DNA of 64,000 nucleotides. Origin: Niebla homalea (lineage: Eukaryota; Ascomycota; Lecanoromycetes; Lecanorales; Ramalinaceae). Below the pieces are notes generated by a model. That model saw only the letters and a program-made list of their open reading frames with translations, had not been told where the DNA came from and did no database searches. Location: assembly GCA_019925105.1 (NCBI GenBank), contig JAHGAU010000013.1:248001-312000 (forward strand), given 5' to 3'. Positions 33,901-47,400 of the stretch are shown here, piece after piece. The position numbers and the translations under genes were made by a program. Position 1 is the stretch's first letter. Every line of letters starts with the position of its first letter.

Positions 33901-36900
33901 TATATATTATTAACTTAAAAATATTAGTTATTTAAATTAAAAACGATATTAATTAAAAGGTTAATTTATTATATAAGGTAAAACTTAGAATTTTATATAA
34001 CTTACCCTTATAACCTTATTATATAGTAATTTTAAATTCATTAATATTACTTATTATTTACGGATAAAGAACTTAAAAATCTAAGTTATAAATTTATAAA
34101 GTTATTATAACAATAATATTAATTTTCGTATTCTCCGGAATAATCTTTATAACTTTTGGTTATTTAAAGACTTACTTAAACCGGTTATTATAAATTAATA
34201 ATTATAAAGAATAGATTTTACTTAACGGTATTAAGATTTATACGTATAACGGAAATACGTAAATTTAATTAAGTAATATCGTTAAAGAATTTAATAGTAT
34301 CTTTAAAGATAATAATATTATAATTAATATTTTAGAAAATTAATATATATTTATTAACCTTTAATTTAATATAATTATTAAATTTAAGAAAATATATAAT
34401 ATTAAGCGTAAAAATTAAAAAATTATAAATTAAACTTTAAATAAAATATATAATAAAAATAAGTTATATTAATTTATATAACTTACGGAATTTTTATACC
34501 TTACTTTTATTATTTAACGCGATACCTTAAACGGACGTAAAAGCTATATTATAATCGATATTTAATTACTTAATAAAATTATGATTTCCGATTTATATTT
34601 ATTATTATTATAATAAGAAATAATTTCTTTAATTATAAATTACGAATATATTACCATAATTAATACCCGTAATTATTTCTATTAATTTCTTATACGTAAA
34701 TCCGATCGATATAAACTTTATATTATTTCCTATAAAAATTAAAAAGAATCTTTAATTATATTAATAGGTTTTAAAGGTAATCCTTTATATATATAAAAAT
34801 AAATAAATAATATATTACGTTTAATACGAAATTTTACGTAAGTATTTATAAATAATATAATTATTTTTAGTTATTTATTAAAGGAGTATATTATTTATTT
34901 ACGTTAAGTCTTTTAAATTCTTAAAGATAAACGCGTAAATTTTTTATTAATAAAATTATTTATTGGCTATTTTATAATTAAGCTTTTTAATTAATAAGTT
35001 AATTCTTTAAGGATATTTATATTTAATAATAAAATTAAAATTATATAAAACCTTAAATTTCCCGACTTATTAAGAAACCTTAAAGTCTTTTTTAATCTTA
35101 TAAATTAATTACGTATTAAAATAAAGAATTATACTTAACGTATTACCTTACTTTAAGTATATAAAACCTTTTTTATTATAAATTTAAGAAAAGCAGATCT
35201 AGAGTATACGGATCTATACCGTAAGTAAAGGATATCTCGGATTAAGTTTATATTTACCCAAGAAGAAAACCATACTTTTAAGGATTTAAAAAATACGTTT
35301 TTAAAACCGTCATTTCTTATATATTATAATCTTAATCGGTTTTTATTTATTAATATCGATGTATTAAAGGAATTAAATATTATAGCTATAATATATTATA
35401 TTAAGGATAACTTATTACCTTATAATATTACGGAGATTAACGATTTATTAAAAATTATATATAATAAAATATAATTAATAATATTCCTTAATAAAAGCTT
35501 AAATATAGCCAAGAAAAATTATTGGCTTATAAAGTTAAAGATTACGGGTATAATTTGGGTTATACGTAAAATTAAATATTTAATCGAAACGAATTATTAT
35601 AAATTTAATTATATAATCTTTACGGATTATAACGTAATTATCGGTATTTTTAAATAAATAAATTTAAAAACCTCCGTAATTAATAAATTTAATCTCCGCT
35701 TAATTTATGTATTATAATATTTATCGATGTTCGATATTTCGTTACGTTATAAGTTGGGTTTAACGAATATTATTTCCGACGTATTTTTATGATTAATTAA
35801 TAATACGTAGACTTTATTTATAAAAATCGGAATTCTCGATAACGTAAATAATAATAAATTAACTGCTTTTTATTATATTTATATTTTAAATAAATTTAAA
35901 GAATAAATTAAGGAAAAATATATAAAAAATAAAATATAAATAAAATTATAAAAAGTCTTAATAATTAAGGAAAAGTTAAATTTATAAAATATAAAAACCA
36001 AATTATACTTTATATTAAAAGATAACCTTATTTATAACCTAAAATTCGTTAACTATTTATTACGATTATATATATTTAATAAACTTAAAAGGGTAATCTT
36101 TTAATAAATATATAATAATTTACTATATAATAACTTTAACCGATCTTATGATAAATTAATAAACTTAATATATTTACTCTGGTTAAGTAAATAATTACGG
36201 AAATATATTACGTATTACCTTAAGTATAGCCTAAATTAAATTAAAAGGTATATACCCTATAAATCGTTTTAATTAATTTTAAGTCCGTTAATTATCTTCT
36301 ATATAATTTATATAAACTTTATTATTACTTTATTAAATTAATATAATTACGATATATTCCTTATTATTACCGATAAGTTCTTTAAGCGGGTATTCTTATT
36401 CCCGGTAATATTAAATTTAAGGCTAATAATTAAGTAAAATTACTATTAACTGAATTAATAAAATAAGGATAAGGAATTCCCTTTAATATTATATTAAATA
36501 GAGATTATAAATTTATCTTTATATTTTAAAAATTTATATTTAAAGAAATAGATATTCATATTTTTACGTTTAACGCATATTACCCTTAAATTAATAGTTA
36601 GTTAAAAAGGATTAATTAAACGGTTAAGATCGTATTACGTTATTTTATAATTATATATCCGGATTATAATTGGATAAATATTATCTTATATATTTAAGGT
36701 ATTTTAAATAATTTAAAGTCGGCATTAACCAAATTCACTCTGAATAAAATTTATTATAGTATAAATATCCGTGACCCCTTAAATTTTTTAATAACCTTTT
36801 TAATTCCTAAATATAACGTACTTCGACTATAAAATCGCAGAAAAGTATAAAACTCGTTAAAATTTATATAGATAATAATTAAATTCCGGTATAATTAAAA

Positions 36901-37616
36901 TTATAAATTAATTTAATTTAATATTAATAATTTAATTTATTTAAAGTTACATTATAAATATAATATTTCCGGCATTAAAAATTATAAGCTATATTAATAA
37001 TATACCGGACCTTTTATTATTATTAAGAAAATCAGTTATTTTACATATAAGTTTAAATTACCCGTTAATATAAAGATAATACCGGTTATTTTAATTAATA
37101 TATTAAAGTTAATTAATAACTTAATAAAAAACCCTTTTAATAAATAACCCAACCGTAATACGCCGTTTATTCTTAAAGCTGATTCCGAGAATAAAAAAGA
37201 ATATATTATTAAAAGAATTATTTATAAGGAAAGGGACGGTAGATATTTGGTTAAATAGGTTACTTAAGGTATAGAATATAATAGTAAGCTTTTATTATTA
37301 AAGTTATACTTAAACTTATTATGTAAATTCTATGTTACGTATCCCGAATTTAATAATATTATTATTACCCTTTATAATAAATTTACTTTATTACAATTAC
37401 CGGCGTTTATTAAAGTAATACCCTTATTATCTATTAATACTTTTTATACGCTCCGTCCTAAGCGTAATCGCGGCCGCCCCCGTAAAATTAAGTAAAATTC
37501 TAGCATAAAAATATAGAATATAAAGAGTATAGCGTATTATTAAATATTAATATTTATATTGATATATTAAGGTAAACGTTACTATAAACAATAGCCTTTT
37601 TTCTTTTAATGGTATT

Positions 37617-37762
37617 TATTAAATATAGCATATATACATAAGAGCATTAATAAGTATAGGATACCCTTTATACGTAAAGGACAGGCATCCTTATAATGCT
37701 TCCATCCTTCAGGTAGAATCATCATTCATATATTATCACACTTTTTGGTCCATATACCAACA
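37617..37762 (+). repeat. Right LTR of Gypsy-B
   Basis: 146 bp. The inner start is mutated (TATTAAATATAGC for TGTTAGGTGCAGC). The outer half is intact and ends CATATACCAACA, followed by the ACTTC duplication. Confidence 0.9.
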
Positions 37763-38398
37763 ACTTCTAAGCCTTTTTTATGGCTTTTATTATAGCCTTA
37801 TAAATCTTTTCGCTATTGGTTTAAATAGTGCTTCAAAGCTCGTTTATAATAATTATAAATAACTTAATTAAAGGCTCTTTCTTATTTAATAACTTTTACG
37901 ATAAAGGTAATAGAGCAAATTTACGGTAAAGGTCTTTAAATATTATGGTAGGAAAGACCCGTAATAGTGACACTTTAATTAAGGCTATTAATTTTAATAA
38001 AGTAAGAGATTTAAAAGGTATAAATCTTATATAGAGGTCGTAGATGGTAAGGTAAGGTTTAAGTGAGAAGTAGCTTATTAATAAGCTTACTAATAAAGTA
38101 GAGGATATAAGGCTGGATTCTGAAGGTAAAGGTTAAGATATAAGTAATCCAGTCAATTTAAGAATTACTAAGTATAATAATAATGAGGATAATATAATCG
38201 AGTTAACTAAGGCTGTTAATACAGATGGTAATAAAGGTATTGTCGATTTAATAAGTATCCTACTAAAAGGATCCGTTTTAATAAAGGTATTAAGTGGTAA
38301 GCGGGCTCACACTTACTCCATCTATAAGAGAACAGGAGGGTAAAGGTATAACACGATCTGTATTAAAGGCTTAGATGACTGAAGCTATTACTACCATT

Positions 38399-38560
38399 TA
38401 TCAGGTACTAAGAGTACTAAGGTAAAATGTAAATATAATATGTATGATAAGTATCTATTTAGCTATAAAGGTACGCAATATAAGTGTGCGCGCCAAGCCA
38501 CTATATCCTTTTAGTGCTAGTGCCCGACAAGCTCTTGGCATGCGCACATTGCACATAACA
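38399..38560 (-). repeat. Right LTR of the gag-only element
   Basis: 162 bp. The mirror state of the left LTR: the inner left end is mutated (TATCAGG, AATGTAAA) and the outer right end is preserved (GGCATGCGCACATTGCACATAACA region). Confidence 0.85.
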
Positions 38561-38565
38561 CTATA

Positions 38566-39330
38566 TAATTAAATAATAAAATGAATACGGAAAAAATACG
38601 ACTTTTTCTAAAATAATAAAAGCCCGGACCTTATAAAATCCGTAAATACCGGCAATAATAATTACGCTTTAATAATAATAAAAGGTAACTTTTTTAATAA
38701 AATAAATTAAAATATATCGTTTAAGGATAAAGAAACCTTTTAAATAATAGATTCCGGCGTTACGAAATATATATATATTTAAAGAAATATATTTTAAAGT
38801 TTTAAAAAAAAACTATAAAGGTAACGGTAAAAGGTAAAGGCTCCTTAAACTTACTTAAACGTAATAACGTAATAATTAAAATAAACGGTTAAAACCGTAT
38901 TATTCAAGACGTATTATAGGTTTTTTACTTAGGATTTAACCTTTTATTTATTTCGGCCTTAAAAGATAAAAATATAAATATTACCTTTAACGGACGTAAG
39001 GTAAAAATTACATAAAGAGATTAACTTATTACGGTAAAATACCGGTATAAAAAGCTTTATTTACTTATATATATCCGGAAAAATGTTACGTTAATAATTA
39101 ATAAAGAAAATTTAAATCTTATACTTTATAAATTATAAAATAAAAAAAATAAGAAAAACGGTAAAGTTAAACGTAATAATAATAAGACTACCTAAAGATA
39201 TAAAAAGGATAATAATAAGCTTTTTATGATTTTTTATAACCGTTTAGGTTATTTAAGTATAATTAAGTTATATATTATATATAAAACGGTATTAAGGATA
39301 CCGAAAATATTAATTTTAAAGGACTTAGAA
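38566..39330 (+). mobile_element. Copia-like element, continuation (protease and pre-integrase)
   Basis: A forward frame reads IIDSGVTKYIY at about 38744-38776: the copia protease active site DSG is still intact (38750-38758). The typical downstream copia words follow in degraded form (FLLRI, INLLFISALK-like). Near 39233 FYNRLGYLSIIKLY matches the pre-integrase HxRLGHLS word with both His lost. It continues the gag part at 28698-30253. It ends in the low-RIP patch at about 39330-39420, where another sequence begins. Confidence 0.7.
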
Positions 39331-42300
39331 AAGATGGAAAGGAAGGAAAGAGCAAAAGTAATGAAATAGCAGATGGCAATAAAGTATAATTGAAGATGGG
39401 CCGCAGCCCCTATATAAGTTGGTAAGGTATAGGTTTCTTATTATAATAATCCGTTATCCCTTTTCCTTTTAAAGTATATATAAATCGATTTTACCCTTAA
39501 TTAACCCTTTTAATATTTCTATTCCTTTATATATTTATTTATAAGTTTAATATCTTTTATATTCTTTTCCTTTTTAGCTTCCTTTATAATAAAATATTAC
39601 CTTTAATATTTTTATACTTTAGATTATATTATACTTATTTATATATATTTTAATTATATATATACTTCTTATAATATCCATTTAATAATTTAAATTATTA
39701 TAAATATAAAAGTTAAAGAGGTATTAATATAATATTAACTTACCTTTATTTTTTCTATAATAAATTTATCCCTTTAATATTACGTATTATTAATAAGTAT
39801 TTCTTATCCTTTAACGCCGTTTATATATATATTTACTTACCTTTTTTATAACCTTATTTTTGGATTTTATTTAATAATAATAAATAAATATATTAAAACT
39901 TAATTTTCTTGGGAACAACCCCTTAATTTTATTATTCTAATTTATTAATAACGGTAACTTTAATACTTTACGTTTATTTATCTTAAAGCTCGGACTATTT
40001 ATATTTATATCTTCCTTAAGTATAATATACTTAATCCGTATAAGGGTATAATACGTCCCATTCCGCTCGTTAAAAGATTATAAATGCCGTTTTTTATAAG
40101 GATAAAACCTTACGATTGATTATTCTTTACCTTATTTCTTTATTTATATACTTTTAATATCTTTTTTAATCCCGTTATTATTAAATATATTTTAAGTAAA
40201 TTTATTACGTAACTTTAAGTATATCTTAAAAAGGCTTAATTATTTAAGTAAATTTTATTTAAATTTTTTTATAAATTTTAATGTTTCTCTTTATTAATAT
40301 ATTTAAAATAATATTATATATAACTGCCCAGTTTATATTTATTTATTAATATTATTTTTTTATTAATTTATTATATTGGTATTAAGAAAGTAAATAAGGG
40401 GTAATAATTTATTATAATTATTATTATTTATATATTGCTTCTTAAAAAAGTAAAAAAAAGAAGAAAAAAATAAAATAATTATTTATTAATCTTCGGATAA
40501 CTCTTTAGCCTTTATATAAACTCCTTTAATACTTATTATTATATTTAATAATATTTATTAAAAATATATTTTTTATTATAACCCTTAATATTTACTTTTA
40601 TTTACTTATATACTTTTCTTTTAATTAATTAATATATTAAATACCTTTAAGGCCGTATTTACTTATAAATAAAATATATTTTTATATTCTCTTAATAACT
40701 TATATATAATCGTCTTAATACGGGTATTTTTAAAAGGCATATTAAAAGGGGTTCCTTTTAAACGTAATAATATTATTTATTATCTTTATTAAGTTCCGTC
40801 CCAGCCGGTTCTATTAATAAGTAAAACGTTAAAAATAACGTTTAATTATTTACTTACTTAATAATTATACTGCGTAACCGTTTATTTTATTTTTTTTATT
40901 TCTTTATTTTTTTTATTTCTTTATTTTTTTTATTTCTTTTTATTTCTTTAAATTCTTTTATTTCTTTAACTTTTTTAATCTTTAATTCCTTTTATACTTT
41001 AATTAACTTATCCTAAATTTAACTTAATTATATACTTAATTATTAATTATCCTTTTAAGAGTATATATAAATTTATAACCTTAATATCGGTTATTTATTT
41101 TATATTTATATTAACTTCTTTATAGTTTTTTCGGATTTTTTAATTTAAATTATATTAATTAAAATTACCTTTATTATATCTTTATACCTTAAAAAACGTA
41201 CCTTAATTATTAACCTCGTTAAATTAAATAAATATATCCTTACCGTTATTAAGGTTTATTTGGATATTAATTAAATAATTTATTTAAAGTTATATTTATC
41301 GGTCTTTTTTAATTTTAATTTATTTTAACTTTCTTACTTTTAAAAGCTTCTTACGGTATATATTTAGGTTTACGCTTTTTATATACGTAAAGGTATTTAA
41401 GCGTATACTTAATATTAATAAATTAATAACGATCGTTAATTCATTTTTATTAACTATTATCGTATTAAAAGTCTATTGAATAACGTTTATTTAAACTATA
41501 TCTTTAAGTATCAGCCGGGTAATTATAGTTTTTATTTAAGTATATATAAATTAATTTACTTTTTAATCGATTATTATTAATTTCTTTTTATAGATTTTTA
41601 GTATCGGGATATAATTTAAGTAAGCGCTTTTTCTTTAATACGTTATATATTACTTAATTTTAATATTAATCGCAAATTTAATATAAGAAATCATACGTAC
41701 TTTATAATTAATTATAATTTATAATTAATTTAATAATTATAACCTTAATAAATATCTCTTATTATATTTTTTACTTTTAATATTTATTTATTATTATTAT
41801 AGCTTACTCTTGAATTTTAATTATTTAACTCCGTTATTTATTTATTTTAATAATTTCCGTTTAATTATTATTTACTATCCTTATCCGCTTAATTAATTTA
41901 GCTATCTATATTATTTATTCCTTACTTATTAACTTAAGTAACTTTTTCGGTTTAAATAGTTTTTTTATTAATACGTTAATTTAACCTTACCGGAATTATA
42001 GGATTATTTCGGTTATATAAGCTTACTTAACGTAATAAAGTTCATATAAAATATAATCCGTCCTTTTTAAAGATTAATTTTTTAATTAAGTCTTATAAAC
42101 GGTTACTTAAGAAAAAATAATATTATTTATCCGATTTAAACTTAATTAAGGATATCTTTAATTTAAGTTTTATTAACCCTGATTTTAATAAGTTACCTTT
42201 CCTTTTTATATATAAAGTAATTATTAATTAATTCTCCATTTAAATAATAAGTTTACCCGGGCTCCTTTATTAATTCCTTTTCCTTTTAGGTCCGCTGTTT

Positions 42301-43440
42301 ATATTATACGTATATAGTAGCTTTTACCCGTATCTTTATAAGCATTTCTTCCTTAATAAATTCCTCCTTTTATTTTATTCTTATATATATAATAGCCTTT
42401 AAAGTCTTTAACTTAAATATAACTCCTTAACCGTTCTTAACCAGAGTTACTTCCGCGAATAATACGGTTATATTTTAAAGAGAAATTTACGTCCCTTTTT
42501 AATTCTATATTATTAATATTAATAAATTTTATATTCTGGATTATTTTTAATTTTATTACGTTTAATTTATATTACTTAACTTTAATTCCGGATTAAAGTT
42601 ATTAAGCGTATTATTATAATTTTAATTTTAATATACGCCTTACTGAAAGAGTATATATATAGTTATTTACGGATTAAAGCCTTAATTAATTTTTAAATTA
42701 TTCTATTAACTCTTTCGGTTACGTTACCGGGCTTACCCGTTAAATTACCTCCTTAATAACGGGTTATTTTCGTTCTAGGTTACGTCCTTATATATATACC
42801 GGTTTTCCCGCTCTACCTCCTTTTCCGCTCCTAAGATGGGATAATTAATACAGTTTTATACCCCGTAGTTACCGTAATAAAGGATAATATTAAGTTTAAT
42901 TACTTATTTTCAGGGCGCGATTAAAGCCTTAACCATTTATTATTTAAAATGGATTTTTTATATATATTAATAATATATTTCACCCGTATTTTTAACGTAA
43001 TATTTATAATAAGTTTAATATTTAAACTTATAATCCGTAAAAAAAACGTTTTTTTAAATAGATTTTTTAATATATAACCTTAATATTTAATTATGCTTTT
43101 ATTTATATATTATTCTTAATATATTTTCTCTTTCTTTTTAAGGAAATGTTTTTAATTATAAATAATTATAACTTTTTATAATTTTATAATTTTATAATTT
43201 ATAATATAATAAATAAAAGACTATAAATAAAAGGTTAAAGGTTTAGTATCCCTTTATTTATACTTATTTTTTCCGAATCCTTATTATACTTTTACTTTTT
43301 TTCTTTTTTAATTTTTCATTTTTAACTACGTTTATTAAAATGGCTATTTATTCTTTTTTTTCCCTTTTTTTTTAAATTTTTAAATCCGTATTTTCTTAGA
43401 ATCTTTAATACATTAAAATATAAGAGTAAATAAAATAAAA
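39331..43440. repeat. Unresolved RIP-mutated repeat block
   Basis: About 4.1 kb of AT-rich DNA. The first 90 bp (39331-39420) keep TG/CA words and look like a junction. The rest is T-rich on the plus strand, like the minus-coding Gypsy sequences to its right, so it may include the 3' LTR and end of Gypsy-C and a further minus-strand element. A microsatellite-like run of TTTATTTCTT units lies at about 40885-40960. Pyrimidine runs at 43350-43380 could be the complement of a polypurine tract. I could not place borders or name a protein. Confidence 0.5.
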
Positions 43441-44132
43441 ATATAAAGGAAACGGCATCCTATTATTTATATATATTTCCTCCTTTTAAATCGTATTATT
43501 TATAATTTTAACGGTTTCTAAAGGATTAAGGCGTTCTTTATTTACGCTTACCGGATCTTAATTTTCTTTATTACCTTTAATTCTGGCTTATTGGAGGGTT
43601 TAAGATACTTAATATACGGTATAAATACTTTAAAATAATCTTTATAAAATAAGTTAAATATAAAAATTCTATTTATCCTTTTTAATATATATAAAGCTTT
43701 ATATTTTCCTATAAAGCCCTTAATAATAAATAATCCGATTTAACGGGGCTTAAATTTCTTAAGATTAAGGATAAGATCTTATTATATAATTAGCTATTTT
43801 TCCTTTAATAAGTTTTAACCTTATATTCCTTTATTATAACGTCTTTTTTATCGGTTTTTTATTACGTCTGATTTCTTTTATAATTCCTTTTTAATGCTTA
43901 TCCGGTCTATTATAAATCCTTAAACGGCTTTATATATTGCTTTTTCCAAAGGTAATATTATTCTTTCTATAATATATATTTTAATTTTTAATTTAATTAC
44001 GTTATATTTATGTATTATATCCGGTTCGACCCCGAAAAGGATATTAATAAGGGTATACCCCAGATATTTAATATATCTTAAATTAATACTTAATATTATT
44101 AATTTTCCCGTTTATACTTAATTATACTTCTG
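43441..44132 (-). mobile_element. Gypsy-C, integrase C-terminal part (left fragment)
   Basis: On the minus strand a frame reads LKKFKPRRIGLFIIKGFIGK near 43700-43790, the Gypsy integrase C-terminal word that resembles LSPKFIGPFRVIK. Downstream LILKRI-like sequence follows. The element is cut at 44132 by the insertion of Gypsy-D, and its pol continues at 51838 and beyond. Confidence 0.65.
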
Positions 44133-44491
44133 TGTTAGACTGACTCCGCTGGCGGCACGCCGGCGGGACTAGTAAAGGTAGGTATAGAAAACGTAACGTT
44201 ACGGTCTGGATACTTAAGTATCACTTTAATAAGTAAATTAATAATAAGATTAATTCTTAAGGAACTCAGAAAGAACTAAGGTATAACCTTTATTTAAGGT
44301 AAAGGTAATAATTACCCCGCTTTACGCCTGTTAAGCTACGGCTTATAAATAACGTATACCAAGGCCGTTACCAAGGCCCTTTATTAAGGCCCTTTGCCAA
44401 GGCCCTTTACCAAGGCTTAATGGCTTACCTTAACGTAGTAGTATAACGTACCACTATAACGCCGGCGTAGAAATAACGTTAACTATTAATA
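44133..44491 (-). repeat. Left (3') LTR of Gypsy-D
   Basis: 359 bp. The outer left end is preserved (TGTTAGACTGACTCCGCTGG) and the inner right end is mutated (AACGTTAACTATTAATA). It contains a 13-bp tandem repeat at 44359-44416. Confidence 0.9.
44359..44416. repeat. 13-bp tandem repeat in the Gypsy-D LTR
   Basis: Four and a half units of the type CCAAGGCCCTTTA, with one TTAAGGCCCTTTG variant. The other LTR has the same array at 51700-51757. GGCC-rich units stay visible because they have few CA/TG targets. Confidence 0.8.
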
Positions 44492-47400
44492 ATTATCTCC
44501 CCCTTTATACGCTGGTCTTTAAAGCATAAAAAGATATATTTAAGAAACCGGCGTAAAGCCGGTTAAGTATAAGGCTTATTAAAAACTTATTATTAAACTT
44601 AATAGGAAAAGGGTAAAAAGAAAAGAGTCCTTAAGTATATATATAAATATAATAATATTTATCCAATAATAATATAATAAAGGCATTTTACGTTAATAAA
44701 TAATTAATATAACTTATAAAGCTTATTAAAAACCCTTTTATAAAACTTAATAAAAAAAATTAAATAAGAAAAAAATCTTTACGGTATTAATTAATAATTA
44801 TTTAAGGCTTTATTATTAATTTATTACGCTATAATAAAAATAAGCGTTATCGTAAAAACGGTATATAATTATAATAAAGCCTTTATTTTATTTTAAAATT
44901 TTTCTCTTTTTTCCTTAATAATTTTAATCGCTTTTATAAGTATAATATATTAAAGGTCTATATAAGTATTTATAAGTTAATACGCGTATAACTATATACC
45001 TTTATTATTTATATTATTATTATAGTAAATAACGTTAACGTTATATAAACGTTTTATTTACGTTAATAGTCTGCTTATTTCATTTATTAATATTATATAT
45101 AAGTTAATTAATTTTAAGTAGTATAGTTTACGTTAATATATTATTAATATAAACGTAAATATAATATTAATAATAGGTATAATAACGCCTTATTTTATTT
45201 TCTTTTTATAGGGTAAGTTACGTTATATATATAACCCGTTATTTTATTCATAATATCGCCATAAACGATATTTTTCTTATTACCTCCCCGTAAGTATTTT
45301 CACGCCGTTATACCGCCATTATTTTAATATATATATAGTTCCCGGATTAACTATAATCCCGGGTAATTTAATAAATACGTAAATATCCTTCGATCAATAC
45401 GTAATTTATTAAAGCGTAAGCTTAATACGTATAAAAGTATAATGAAATCCTTTAAGATTTTAAAGCCTTCCGGTTAAATATTAATTAAACGTTAATTACC
45501 GTTAATCGGACGGAATATATACTCCGTTAAATTATTTTAAAAGTTAAAGGGGAAATATTGGTCCTTTAAATTAAGAAAAAGGTATTTATTACCCGTATTA
45601 AAATAACGGAAAAAAAGGTTAACCGGCTTAAAGAATAAATAAATAAATTATAATATAATAATAAGATAATAACATTAATATTTAATAGCTAAATCGGCTT
45701 AATATGGAAGGTCCGGGCCCTTTATAAGAATTAACTTTATTAAAGAGTTACTCCTTATTTTCCGACCCTATATTTAAAATAAAGAAAGTAAACCCTGAGT
45801 TTATAATATCCAATAGTTTAAAAAGTAAAAAAAAGGAAGGAGATATAAACTTTAACCTATTTAAAGAAAAGGAAAAAAAAATTATGTTTTCCTTAATAAC
45901 GCCGTTAAAAAGGTCGGCTTTAACTTTTAAGAATAATACCTTAAAATCAAGTTAAGGAGCCTTTCCGGTAAATAATATTAAAAAGAAACCTTTAATTAAG
46001 GCGGAAAAGAAAATAGAAAAAAGAAAAAAAAGGAAAATAAAGAAAATATAATATTTTTATGCTTATCCTTAATTTTATTAACTTATTTATAGCGGGAGAA
46101 AGTTTACGTTAACGTAAAGTTATAAATTATTCTTTTATTTTTTATACGTTAATATTATTGGAATTTAACGTTAAACGTTTAAAATTAATAATATTAAACG
46201 TTAAACGCTTATAATTTATATATTATTAAAAGTAATATAACGGATAATACTATAAAAGTCATTAAAACGTTAACGTAACCTTAATAAATATATTTATTAA
46301 TCTCTTATTATTTTAATCACTTTATTTATTTAATATCCTTAATTTAATAATATATTAAACGCTTATAATTTAATATTTATACTTTTTCGCTTTCAATATT
46401 ATTATAATTATTATTAAAGTTATTCTTATTAATTATAATATTATAATAAAGATAATCGTTTTTATAACGTTAACTTATTTACGTATATAATATCCGTAAT
46501 AAGTAAAATTATTAATTAAAGCCTAAATTCTAATAATCTTACGGAAAAATAATATATAAAAATTAAATAATTATAATATTAATTATATATATAGCTATTA
46601 ACTATATATATAACCTCCGCCGTTATAACGTTATAATTTTATTTACGTTTCTTTTTATTCCGTATTATTTTATTATATTATTCCCGTAGTTTTTAAAAGT
46701 ACTTTAAGTCCGTTTCCGGCATTTATTAATTATATTTAAGGCTTTAATTAATTTATTTAATTTAATATTAAACGCTTTTTTTATTCTTAACCCTATTAAT
46801 AATTTTTTTAATTATTTATTCTTTTTTATTATTAATTAATTTAAATATTTATATTATAATTTCCGCTATTTAATCGCTAATATAAGTATAATAAAGCTTT
46901 AAAAAAGAAATATAAATAATAAAATAAATTTAATAAATAATAAGAAGGAATAAGCGGTACGTTTACGTTTTAATTTTATTATTAATTTTAAAGGATTTTA
47001 TAAATTAAAACGTAAGCTTCTTATTTAATTACTTTAATTTAAGGTTTTTAATATTTAATATTATTAAATCGTTAACGTTATATAACTTTAACTTATATTT
47101 CTTATTATATATCTTTTAAATTAATTTAATAATATAGTATTATCGGTCCGTTAATATTAATCGTATTTTATATAATATTTTAATCTTATCTTTTATTATA
47201 AGTATTTCCTTTTTTATAAGCTTATCTTTAAGTTTAAAATAAATATCTAGATTATAATTATATATCGTTATAAAGGGGTTATAATTTAAAGTTAAATATT
47301 CTAAGTTTATATAAATAAATTTAATTAAAAAAAATAGTTTTATTTAATTTATTTACTTGGAGTTAATAAAGGTCCTTAAATATTATTTAAGGCTTTAATT

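Larger units (their letters stand above)
30850..37762 (+). mobile_element. Gypsy-B: full-length RIP-mutated Ty3/Gypsy retrotransposon
   Basis: A 6.9-kb element with 146-bp LTRs (30850-30995 and 37617-37762) and the exact 5-bp duplication ACTTC (30845-30849 and 37763-37767). A primer-site-like TGGTAATAATAGC starts two bases after the left LTR. Plus-strand remnants occur in canonical order. Aspartic-protease-like region: 33415-33654. RT: 34780-35130, with FINNIIIFS for FIDDIVIFS and SFLIYYNLN near 35310. RNase H: LNIAKKNYWL, FTDYN and NLRLIY near 35490-35720. Integrase: SYDKLINLIYLLW and IYINFIITL near 36060-36330, with ITDKF kept. C-terminal GRPRK AT-hook just before a TAA at 37493-37495. It is inactive. 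Confidence 0.9.
30254..38560 (-). mobile_element. Short gag-only LTR retrotransposon (TR-GAG/TRIM-like) carrying a nested Gypsy
   Basis: Direct 162-bp terminal repeats (30254-30415 and 38399-38560) are flanked by the perfect 5-bp duplication CTATA (30249-30253 and 38561-38565). Without the nested Gypsy (30850-37762 plus its 5-bp duplication), the element is only about 1.4 kb. On the minus strand the LTR reads TGTTATG...CCTGACA, and two bases inside it lies TGGTAGTAATAGC, a primer-site-like word (38396 downwards). The inner region reads on the minus strand as one long, mildly damaged frame on both sides of the Gypsy, with basic and hydrophobic helical character like gag. I saw no protease, RT or integrase. 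It is much less RIP-mutated than its surroundings. Confidence 0.8.
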
